Shown one piece after another: positions 1 to 6,660 of a stretch of 33,206 nucleotides of DNA. Position numbers and translations under genes: made by a program. The DNA lies in the NCBI GenBank assembly GCA_022510625.1, contig JAFLTD010000026.1:1-33206 (forward strand). Direction: 5' to 3'. Every line of letters begins with the position of its first letter. Position 1 is the first letter of the stretch. The notes beneath the pieces were generated by a model. That model had not been told where the DNA came from. It was given only the letters and a program-made list of their open reading frames with translations, and made no database searches. The stretch comes from Lachnospiraceae bacterium (lineage in GTDB: Bacteria; Bacillota; Clostridia; Lachnospirales; Lachnospiraceae).

Positions 1-55
1 AGACTCAAAATCTGTTGTGGGCAACCACGTATGGGTTCAAGTCCCATCGCCGGCA
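1..55 (+). tRNA. tRNA-Leu (anticodon CAA), 3' part only
   Basis: The window opens inside the anticodon stem. The anticodon loop CTCAAAA puts anticodon CAA at 6-8. It is followed by the long class-II variable arm (GTGG-GCAA-CCAC), the T arm at 31-47 with loop TTCAAGT, and the acceptor 3' strand CGCCGGC with discriminator A55. CCA is not encoded. The variable arm plus the CAA anticodon identify leucine. The 5' half lies outside the window. Confidence 0.93.
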
Positions 56-91
56 TTAAAATATTGAAACCGTAGATTGGGGCTTGAACCT

Positions 92-115
92 GTTCAATGT
101 CCCGCTGCCGGCATT
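92..115 (+). repeat. degenerate second copy of the tRNA-Leu 3' end
   Basis: Positions 92-115 repeat the T-loop/acceptor end of the tRNA at 35-57 with a few changes (GTTCAA-T-GTCCC, then GCCGGCATT). No complete cloverleaf can be drawn around it, so it is a remnant rather than a functional tRNA. It could be a decayed tandem tRNA or the trace of a former tRNA-3'-end integration event. No integrase is visible nearby. Confidence 0.55.
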
Positions 116-117
116 GT

Positions 118-152
118 AATCCGAAGTGTTTTCGCATTCGGATTATTTTTTT
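118..152 (+). terminator. Rho-independent terminator after the tRNA
   Basis: A perfect 8-bp stem AATCCGAA (118-125) / TTCGGATT (137-144) is followed by a T-rich tract at 146-152. It probably ends the tRNA transcript. Confidence 0.85.
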
Positions 153-176
153 GCCCATGCCTTTCATTTTTCACTC

Positions 177-205
177 TGTACAATATCGCTGAAATATGGT
201 ATATT
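177..205 (+). promoter_or_regulatory. sigma-A-like promoter for the lysozyme gene
   Basis: TGTACA (177-182), 17-bp spacer, TATATT (200-205). The -35 matches consensus at 4 of 6 positions and the -10 at 5 of 6. Transcription would start near 212, leaving a leader of about 100 nt before the preferred start codon. Confidence 0.5.
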
Positions 206-311
206 GTAAAGGATTCTTAAGAAAAGAAATGATTTGTAATACTTTGTAATAATTCCGCAATATATGTCGATACAGATTGCGGAGCACAGCAAAAAGGAGA
301 AACATCTGCCG

Positions 312-1472
312 GTGTATCTGAACGACGGCAGGTGCGTAATACAAATGAGACAGAGCGACTTTGGGATAAACAGGTGGTTGAAGAGAACAGCAGCATTATG
401 CCTTGCAGGTACGTTGATGTTTGTTCCGTCACAGTATGCACAGGCGGTAGGAGCGGGGAGCTCCATTGCAAGAGGAATCGACGTGTCCAAACATAATCTT
501 GCGATTGACTGGAGTCAGGTTCCGTCTTCGGGAGTGTCTTTTGTTTTTGTTAAGGCAGGAAGTACCAATTCGGGTATTGATCCATACTTTGATGTGAATA
601 TGAGAGGCGCCAATGAGGCGGGGCTGAAGACGGGTGTGTATCTGTATTCTTATGCCACCAATGTTGAGCAGGCTCAGAATGAGGCAAACCTTTTGCTGCA
701 GTGGATGAGCAATTATACAGTCAGTTATCCTGTTGTATATGATGTGGAGGATGCCAGTCAGAAGAATCTGTCACAGGCGCAGCTGCAGGATATCATCAAT
801 ACATTTTGCTCTGCGATCGAGGCACAGGGATATTATCCGGTAGTCTATTCCAATAAGAATATGTTTGTCAACAAGATCGGTAATATTAAATACGATAAGT
901 GGGTTGCGCAGTATGCAGATGCCCTGGAGTACGACGGAGCTGCTTTCTGGCAGAATACTTCCCACGGAAGTGTGGCGGGTATCCCGACCAGAGTGGATAT
1001 GAATTACCAGTTTAAGGATTACTCTTCTATCATTGTTGCAGACGGATTTGCAACGCGCGGGGATCAGAAAGTGTTCTACGCGAATTACAGAATGCAGAGG
1101 TCATGCTGGGTAGGATGGGAAGACAGAAAATATCATCTGGATGAGAACGGTTTTGTTCAGAAAGGATGCTGGTTTGAGGACGAGACGGGCAGATACTTCT
1201 TAGCGACCAAGGACGGGCATGCGCTCCGCGAGGACGTGACCATTCAGGGAGTGGAATACTATTTTGATGAAAATGCGGTTATGCAGACAGGATTGGTATT
1301 AAGACCGGATGGCAATACATATTATTATGATGCTTCCGGAGCTTTACAGAAGAATGTGACAGTGACAATCGACGGCGTGAACTATGCGGTCGATAAGAAG
1401 GGTATAGCCACTGTGGTACCGGCGGAAGAAATACCGCAGGAGACGGCGGAGACGGAAAGCAGTGCACAGTAA
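312..1472 (+). CDS. secreted GH25 lysozyme with C-terminal wall-binding-like repeats
   Basis: Predicted secreted muramidase cutting the MurNAc-GlcNAc bond of peptidoglycan. A signal peptide (basic RWLKR, hydrophobic run, cleavage motif near AQA) precedes a GH25 domain. The first-strand motif GIDVSKHN, the acidic catalytic motif YDVED, WVAQYAD and DMNYQF are visible. The last ~130 residues contain aromatic repeats (CWVGWEDRKYHLDENG, YYFDENAVMQTG, YYYDASGALQ) like choline/glucan-binding repeats, then an acidic tail. The frame is open from ATG 264. GTG 312 is preferred because AAGGAG lies at 294-299, 12 nt upstream. ATG 345, which leaves a conventional signal peptide, is the main alternative. 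It is the first gene of an envelope group with the two genes downstream. The family is clear; the exact start is not. Confidence 0.88.
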   Translation: MYLNDGRCVIQMRQSDFGINRWLKRTAALCLAGTLMFVPSQYAQAVGAGSSIARGIDVSKHNLAIDWSQVPSSGVSFVFVKAGSTNSGIDPYFDVNMRGANEAGLKTGVYLYSYATNVEQAQNEANLLLQWMSNYTVSYPVVYDVEDASQKNLSQAQLQDIINTFCSAIEAQGYYPVVYSNKNMFVNKIGNIKYDKWVAQYADALEYDGAAFWQNTSHGSVAGIPTRVDMNYQFKDYSSIIVADGFATRGDQKVFYANYRMQRSCWVGWEDRKYHLDENGFVQKGCWFEDETGRYFLATKDGHALREDVTIQGVEYYFDENAVMQTGLVLRPDGNTYYYDASGALQKNVTVTIDGVNYAVDKKGIATVVPAEEIPQETAETESSAQ

Positions 1473-1487
1473 ACAGTTGTTTTTAAG

Positions 1488-1503
1488 CCGTCACATGTGA
1501 CGG
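1488..1503. repeat. 16-bp perfect palindrome in the lysozyme-LytM gap
   Basis: CCGTCACATGTGACGG reads identically on both strands. It lies 6 nt before the GGAG site (1510-1513) of the next gene and has no T-tract, so it is not an ordinary terminator. It could be a protein-binding site or, in RNA, a 6-bp hairpin next to the ribosome-binding site. Confidence 0.6.
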
Positions 1504-1519
1504 TGGAATGGAGAAGCCT

Positions 1520-2302
1520 ATGAAACCACGTAAACACAGGCATAAGGAATCGTTCTCTGTTCTTCTAATTTCCAATACAGGGCAAAATACCAGACATTTT
1601 CATGTGTCGGGATTTTGCATGCGTCTGATTACGGTTTTTGTACTCCTTGTATGCGGCGCTTTTGGATGGCTTATATATGAATATACGTCTTCCAATGAGA
1701 TCACGGGTAATTATGTGAATGCGAGTGAGAGCACAGATGAGGAGGAAGCGTTTCTCGAACAATTGGCGGAGCAGGAGAGACTGATTCAGCAATTAGAAGA
1801 AGAAAGAGATGCCTTAAGCCGCCGGAATGATGACTTGGTATCAGAGAATAAGGCGCTGCTTGCAGCGGCGAAAACGAACATGGGCTCAAACGGTGCGAGT
1901 ACAGTGGGAGATATTGGCGGTACCGAGGATGATCCTGCTTATCCTAGCCGATATCCGTATTCGACAACGGGTGAGGTGTCTGAAAAGTACTCGGAGAGTC
2001 ACCCCTACGTCTCAATTGATACGCAGGATGAAGGGGATGTAGTCGCGGCAGGAAGCGGCACGATAACCATGATCGGATCCGATGATACTTATGCGCTCAT
2101 TATTGAGATAGAGCACGGCAACGGTTACAGGACGCGTTATATGCTTCCGCAGTCTGCCGAGCCGCTGCAGGAGAAAGGTGCGCAGGTACAAGCGGGAACT
2201 ACTTTGGTTCTGATAGATACAAATAACGTACAATTGGATTATCAGGTTATCTATGAAGAGAAACCGATAGATCCGTTGATTGTATTTGAAGCAAAAGGAT
2301 AA
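1520..2302 (+). CDS. membrane-anchored LytM/M23-like protein lacking catalytic histidines
   Basis: 260 residues. A basic cytosolic N-terminus (KPRKHRHK) is followed by one TM helix (around RLITVFVLLVCGAFGWLIY), a coiled coil (EEEAFLEQLAEQERLIQQLEEERDAL), a linker and a C-terminal LytM beta-sandwich-like domain (VVAAGSGTITMIG ... IEIEHGNGYRTRYML ... VQAGTTLVLID). M23 enzymes need an HxxxD motif and a late HxH motif. Here the first is HPYVSID with wrong spacing and the HxH position reads LDY, so it is probably inactive. Start ATG 1520 was chosen because GGAG lies at 1510-1513; ATG 1508 in the same frame has no good ribosome-binding site. The gene lies 15 nt upstream of a bactofilin gene. M23-bactofilin pairs are known in other bacteria to shape the wall, so a scaffold or regulator role is inferred. 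EnvC- or SpoIIQ-like adaptors are comparable degenerate M23 proteins. Confidence 0.82.
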   Translation: MKPRKHRHKESFSVLLISNTGQNTRHFHVSGFCMRLITVFVLLVCGAFGWLIYEYTSSNEITGNYVNASESTDEEEAFLEQLAEQERLIQQLEEERDALSRRNDDLVSENKALLAAAKTNMGSNGASTVGDIGGTEDDPAYPSRYPYSTTGEVSEKYSESHPYVSIDTQDEGDVVAAGSGTITMIGSDDTYALIIEIEHGNGYRTRYMLPQSAEPLQEKGAQVQAGTTLVLIDTNNVQLDYQVIYEEKPIDPLIVFEAKG

Positions 2303-2317
2303 GGGGCGAATGAAATT

Positions 2318-2773
2318 ATGTTAGGAAAAGGTAAAAACGAAGCGTATACGGATGATGCACGGACGAAGGTTGGAACCGTGCTCGGAACAGGAAGTATTTT
2401 TGACGGTGATCTGACTTCACCCGAAGCGGTGCGGATAGACGGAATTATCAACGGGAACTGTTCCTGTGATAAGAAGTTGATTCTAAGCGCCGATGGGCAG
2501 GTCAAAGGTAATATCACGGCACAGAGTGTCATCATTTCCGGTAAGGTTGACGGCGATATCGTAGTCAGCGGCAAATTGGAACTTCTTTCCACCGGAAAGA
2601 TTGCCGGAAATATCACTGCATCCGCCATCGTGATTGATGAAGGGGCCGCCTTTGACGGCAGATGTACCATGACATCTTCGCAGGGACAGACCTCACCCAA
2701 TATTTCATCGACAAATAACGATAAGAAGGATGAGAAGGATGAGAAAAACTCATCAAATAACCATAAAAAATAA
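2318..2773 (+). CDS. bactofilin (polymer-forming cytoskeletal protein)
   Basis: 151 residues. The core, about residues 18-118, is a right-handed beta-helix pattern with regular G/I/V spacing: GTGSIFDGDL, VRIDGIINGNC, LILSADGQVKGNI, VIISGKVDGDI, LELLSTGKIAGNI, IVIDEGAAFDGRC. This is typical of the bactofilin/DUF583 family. Short disordered tails flank it, the C-terminal one rich in K, D, E and N. Bactofilins self-assemble into non-polar filaments at the membrane and recruit wall enzymes. The preceding LytM-like gene is the likely partner. GGGG at 2303-2306 serves as a somewhat distant ribosome-binding site. A strong terminator follows, so this is the last gene of the transcript. Confidence 0.9.
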   Translation: MLGKGKNEAYTDDARTKVGTVLGTGSIFDGDLTSPEAVRIDGIINGNCSCDKKLILSADGQVKGNITAQSVIISGKVDGDIVVSGKLELLSTGKIAGNITASAIVIDEGAAFDGRCTMTSSQGQTSPNISSTNNDKKDEKDEKNSSNNHKK

Positions 2774-2794
2774 AGAAAAAACATGATGTTGTGT

Positions 2795-2842
2795 CATGCC
2801 GAAACGGTCTGTTTACACGAAACCTTTCGGCATGTTTTTTTT
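2795..2842 (+). terminator. strong Rho-independent terminator after bactofilin
   Basis: A 10-bp perfect stem CATGCCGAAA (2795-2804) / TTTCGGCATG (2825-2834) is followed directly by eight T residues (2835-2842). Confidence 0.93.
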
Positions 2843-2853
2843 GTGTCATAGAC

Positions 2854-2883
2854 TTTTCAAAAGATACAGTTATGGTATATAAT
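2854..2883 (+). promoter_or_regulatory. sigma-A-like promoter upstream of the zf-HC2-like gene
   Basis: TTTTCA (2854-2859), 18-bp spacer, perfect TATAAT (2878-2883). It lies just after the preceding terminator and probably starts the transcript carrying the anti-sigma-like gene, polA, coaE and the FtsA-like gene. Confidence 0.65.
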
Positions 2884-2938
2884 AAAATCTGTATGGGCGC
2901 ATAATAGGTTGTGGTCCATAGAAAGATGTGGTAAAGGT

Positions 2939-3262
2939 ATGAACTGTAAATCGACAGAGAAAAAAATACCTTCCTTCTTACAGGATGAGCTGGACGGCAG
3001 CAAATTGGAAGAGTTTCTGGAGCATGTGGAAACATGTCCGGAGTGTAAAGAAGAACTGTCCATTCAGTTTCTGGTCGCGGAGGGGTTGGAGCGTCTGGAG
3101 GGGGGAAATAATTTCAATTTACAGGAAGAACTTCTTATGAAAATAGAGAACGCGGAGCATCGTATCAGTGTACACCGAATGTTGTGGTATGTTCTGGTGT
3201 GTCTGGAGGCGACGGTTGCGGCTGCGATCATCATTGCTTTGTGCGTGGTGTTTCGCATGTAG
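2939..3262 (+). CDS. zf-HC2 / anti-sigma-factor-like single-TM protein
   Basis: 107 residues. The N-terminal part MNCKSTEKKIPSFLQDELDG followed by FLEHVETCPECKEEL matches the anti-sigma zinc-finger pattern, with an early Cys and then H-x3-C-x2-C. A single TM segment lies near the C-terminus (LWYVLVCLEATVAAAIIIALCVVF), ending FRM. Family members commonly bind an ECF sigma factor, but none is encoded nearby, so the partner is unknown. A TTG at 2909 would extend it by ten residues; ATG 2939 was preferred because the family motif starts there, although neither has a strong ribosome-binding site. It lies 65 nt upstream of polA. Confidence 0.68.
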   Translation: MNCKSTEKKIPSFLQDELDGSKLEEFLEHVETCPECKEELSIQFLVAEGLERLEGGNNFNLQEELLMKIENAEHRISVHRMLWYVLVCLEATVAAAIIIALCVVFRM

Positions 3263-3327
3263 TAGGACAGTTCAATTCGTCATGTCGGGCGTGTTGGCTG
3301 AAACAGTTTGGAAAGGCACGGAATAAT

Positions 3328-6042
3328 ATGAGTGGTAAACTTGTATTGATAGATGGACACAGCATATTGAACAGAGCGTTTTACGGGGTTCCCGATCTGA
3401 CTAACGGGCAGGGACTTCACACCAACGCAATCTATGGTTTCTTAAATATCATGTTTAAAATCCTTGAAGAAGAACAGCCGGACTATCTGACGGTGGCCTT
3501 CGATGTACATGCCCCAACATTCAGGCACGAGATCTATCAGGATTATAAAGGAACCAGAAAACCTATGCAGCCGGAATTGCGTGAACAGGTGCCCGTGATG
3601 AAACAGATGCTCACAGCGATGGGAATCTGTATCATGGAGAAGGCGGGACTTGAGGCGGATGATATCTTGGGAACAATCGCCAGGCGCGGTGAGCGGGAGG
3701 GCATGGAGGTAGCGCTCGTATCGGGTGACAGGGATCTTCTGCAGATCGCGACGGAGCACATTAAGATCAGAATTCCCAAGACAAAGGGCGGCAGGACCGA
3801 AATAGAGGATTATTATGCCAAGGATGTGGAGATAAGATATCAGGTAAACCCAACTCAGTTTATCGACCTGAAGGCACTTATGGGTGATGCGTCGGATAAC
3901 ATCCCCGGGGTACCTAAGGTGGGAGAGAAAACGGCGACGGAATTGATGGTGCAGTTCGGCTCGCTGGATAATATATATGCCCATGTGGAAGAGATCGATA
4001 AGAAATCAATCAGGGAATCACTGATTCAGAACAGAGAGTTGGCAAACTTGAGCAAAGTACTTGCCACCATCAATACGGACAGCGATATTGACTATCGTTT
4101 CGAAGATGCCAAAGTCGGCAACTTCTATACGGAAGATGCCTATGTGCTGTGTAAGCAGCTGGAGTTCAAAAACCTGCTTACGCGGTTTGAAAAGGAAGTG
4201 ACCGTGTCCAATTCGCAGACGGAATATTTTGCGGAGATTACGGAACTTGCGGAAGTGGAAGATCTGTTTGCGGAGTGCAGGCGGCTCGGAGAAGAAAGTA
4301 AAGAGGCATGCGAGATCGGCCTGTCAATCTTATCAGACGATATGCAGCCTGACAGTTGTGTGGGTGCTGCGATTGCCGTGACTCAGGAGATGGTCCGCTT
4401 CATTCCCTGTCAGGGACTTGTGACGGCACAGTACTTGCTTGACAAGATTGCAGAGTTGAATGAGGACAAGTTATGTAAACTTAGCGTTTTTGATATCAAG
4501 AAGTTGTACGGAAAGATTGAGAGAAAGCAGAATAAGGACAGCGCGCACACAGATGTGATGATGCGTTACAGGGAAGAACGCTATTTTGATATTCTGCTCG
4601 CGGCGTATCTGATCAATCCGCTCAAAAATGATTATGAGGCGGAGGATATTGCGGGCGAGTATCTTGGACTCACCATACCGGACAGGAATCAGGTGTGCGG
4701 CAAGGCTTCGTATGCGGACACATATGCTGCAAACCCACGGGGAATCATGGAGTTCGCCTGTTTTAACGCGTATGTGTGTCTGACGGCGGCGCCTATTCTG
4801 CGCGATAAGCTTATAGAGCAGGGAATGTACGATCTGATGTATGAGATCGAGATGCCCCTGACGAAAGTGCTCTATGAGATGGAGCAGTATGGTGTGTTGG
4901 TAAAGCCGGATGAACTGAAGGCATATGGAGAGGCACTGGTTGGCAGAATTGCGGAACTTGAACAGTCCATCTACAGGCAGGCGGGAAGTGAGTTCAATAT
5001 CAACTCGCCCAAGCAGCTCGGCGAGATTCTATTTGACAGAATGGGGATAAAGGGCGGTAAGAAGACTAAGACTGGTTATTCCACCGCGGCGGATGTGCTG
5101 GAGAAACTGGCACCGGATTATCCCATTGTATCCGATATTCTCGAATACAGAGGACTTGCCAAACTCAAGTCCACTTACGCGGACGGACTGGCGGCATATA
5201 TTGATGAGGGCGGACGGATACATTCTACTTTTAACCAGACGATCACGGCTACCGGACGGATCAGTTCCACGGAGCCCAATCTGCAGAATATCCCAATGCG
5301 CATGGACTTGGGGAGAAGGATCCGCAAAGTGTTCGTTCCGATGGGCGGTTATCTGTTTATGGATGCGGACTACTCTCAGATTGAGTTGAGAGTGCTGGCC
5401 CATATGTCCGGGGACAAGCAGTTGATCGAGGCGTACAAGATGGACGAGGATATTCATAGGATTACGGCGTCGAAGGTATTCCACACGCCTTTTGAAAAGG
5501 TGACAGACTTACAGAGGCGCAATGCCAAGGCGGTCAACTTCGGTATCGTGTACGGCATCAGTTCCTTTGGCCTGAGTCAGGATTTGAGCATCTCCAAGAA
5601 AGAGGCATCGGAATATATAGAACAGTATTTTGAGACTTATCCTGAAGTGAAGAGATTCCTGGATACCACAGTGGAGAATGCCAAGAAGAACGGCTATGTG
5701 ACGACTATGTACGGGCGCAGACGCCCGATTCCGGAATTGTCTTCCGGCAATTTCATGCAGAGGTCTTTCGGGGAGCGTGTTGCCATGAATTCTCCGATTC
5801 AGGGGACGGCAGCGGACATTATGAAAATCGCCATGATACGTGTCTGGGAAAGACTGCACACAGAGGGGATGCACTCAAGGCTGATTCTGCAGGTGCACGA
5901 TGAATTGTTGATTGAGACGCTTGAGGAGGAAGAGGAACAGGTGCGGAGTATTCTGTCGGAGGAGATGCAGAATGCGGCCGATCTGGCAGTAAAGTTGGAA
6001 ATAGACCTTCATACCGGCCATGACTGGTATGAGGCAAAGTAG
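3328..6042 (+). CDS. polA: DNA polymerase I
   Basis: 904 residues, normal length for the family. The N-terminal 5'-3' exonuclease domain starts LVLIDGHSILNRAFYG and includes EADDILGT and the helix-hairpin-helix region GDASDNIPGVPKVGEKTA. The middle region keeps the fold of the 3'-5' exonuclease but lacks its DxE metal motif (ACEIGLSILSDD), so proofreading is probably absent, as in many Gram-positive PolA proteins. The polymerase domain has motif A DADYSQIELR (679-688, catalytic Asp 681), motif B RRNAKAVNFGIVYG and motif C HDE (857-859). It acts in Okazaki-fragment processing and repair gap filling. The frame is open from 3184, but ATG 3328 fits the family N-terminus and has GGAAAGG upstream. 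coaE follows 3 nt downstream, a common polA-coaE arrangement. Confidence 0.97.
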   Translation: MSGKLVLIDGHSILNRAFYGVPDLTNGQGLHTNAIYGFLNIMFKILEEEQPDYLTVAFDVHAPTFRHEIYQDYKGTRKPMQPELREQVPVMKQMLTAMGICIMEKAGLEADDILGTIARRGEREGMEVALVSGDRDLLQIATEHIKIRIPKTKGGRTEIEDYYAKDVEIRYQVNPTQFIDLKALMGDASDNIPGVPKVGEKTATELMVQFGSLDNIYAHVEEIDKKSIRESLIQNRELANLSKVLATINTDSDIDYRFEDAKVGNFYTEDAYVLCKQLEFKNLLTRFEKEVTVSNSQTEYFAEITELAEVEDLFAECRRLGEESKEACEIGLSILSDDMQPDSCVGAAIAVTQEMVRFIPCQGLVTAQYLLDKIAELNEDKLCKLSVFDIKKLYGKIERKQNKDSAHTDVMMRYREERYFDILLAAYLINPLKNDYEAEDIAGEYLGLTIPDRNQVCGKASYADTYAANPRGIMEFACFNAYVCLTAAPILRDKLIEQGMYDLMYEIEMPLTKVLYEMEQYGVLVKPDELKAYGEALVGRIAELEQSIYRQAGSEFNINSPKQLGEILFDRMGIKGGKKTKTGYSTAADVLEKLAPDYPIVSDILEYRGLAKLKSTYADGLAAYIDEGGRIHSTFNQTITATGRISSTEPNLQNIPMRMDLGRRIRKVFVPMGGYLFMDADYSQIELRVLAHMSGDKQLIEAYKMDEDIHRITASKVFHTPFEKVTDLQRRNAKAVNFGIVYGISSFGLSQDLSISKKEASEYIEQYFETYPEVKRFLDTTVENAKKNGYVTTMYGRRRPIPELSSGNFMQRSFGERVAMNSPIQGTAADIMKIAMIRVWERLHTEGMHSRLILQVHDELLIETLEEEEEQVRSILSEEMQNAADLAVKLEIDLHTGHDWYEAK

Positions 6043-6045
6043 GCG

Positions 6046-6660
6046 ATGGAGATGAAAGTCATTGGAATAACCGGCGGTGTGGGTGCGGGTAAGTCGGAGA
6101 TACTGGCCTACCTGAGAGAACGTACAAACTGCTGTGTCATTATAGCGGATAAAGTGGCGCACGAACTGGAAGAGCAGGGCGGTGCCTGCTATGATAAGAT
6201 CGTGGCTCTGCTTGGAGACGGAATTGTTGCGGAGGACGGCAGAATCGATAAAGCAAAGATGGCGGCAAGAATTTTTGCTGACAAAGAAGTGCTGCACCAA
6301 ATCAACGCAATAATTCATCCGGCAGTGAAGGAGTACATCCTAAGTGTGATTGCCGAGGAGAGGCAGAAGGGCAGATTGGACTACCTGTTTATAGAAGCGG
6401 CACTGTTGATTGAGGGCGGATACGGCGAGATCGTGGATGAGATGTGGTATATTCACGCGGACGGCCCAAGCAGAAGAGAAAGACTGAAGACATCTCGAGG
6501 ATATTCGGATGAGAAGATCGCCGGCATTATGCGGGAACAACTGCCGGAAGAGGAATTTTACAGACATTGTTCCGCAGTGATAGACAACAGTAAGACACTG
6601 GAGAGTGCTTACAGACAGATTGATGAGAAATTGGGGGAAGTATTGTGTCAGAAGCAATGA
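6046..6660 (+). CDS. coaE: dephospho-CoA kinase
   Basis: 204 residues. CoaE phosphorylates the 3'-OH of dephospho-CoA ribose with ATP, the last step of CoA synthesis, in the cytosol. Walker A is GGVGAGKS near the N-terminus (VIGITGG). Other family features are DKVAHEL, the IIHPAVKEYI segment, EAALLIEGG and the lid-type RRERLKTSRGYS. A second ATG at 6052 is possible; 6046 is favoured by GAGG at 6031-6034. The start lies 3 nt after polA and the end overlaps the next gene by 16 nt, suggesting translational coupling. Confidence 0.95.
   Translation: MEMKVIGITGGVGAGKSEILAYLRERTNCCVIIADKVAHELEEQGGACYDKIVALLGDGIVAEDGRIDKAKMAARIFADKEVLHQINAIIHPAVKEYILSVIAEERQKGRLDYLFIEAALLIEGGYGEIVDEMWYIHADGPSRRERLKTSRGYSDEKIAGIMREQLPEEEFYRHCSAVIDNSKTLESAYRQIDEKLGEVLCQKQ

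Noticed and set aside
3184-3327. N-terminal extension of polA
   Set aside because: It overlaps the zf-HC2-like gene in another frame, and family alignment starts at the MSGKLVLIDG segment (3328).
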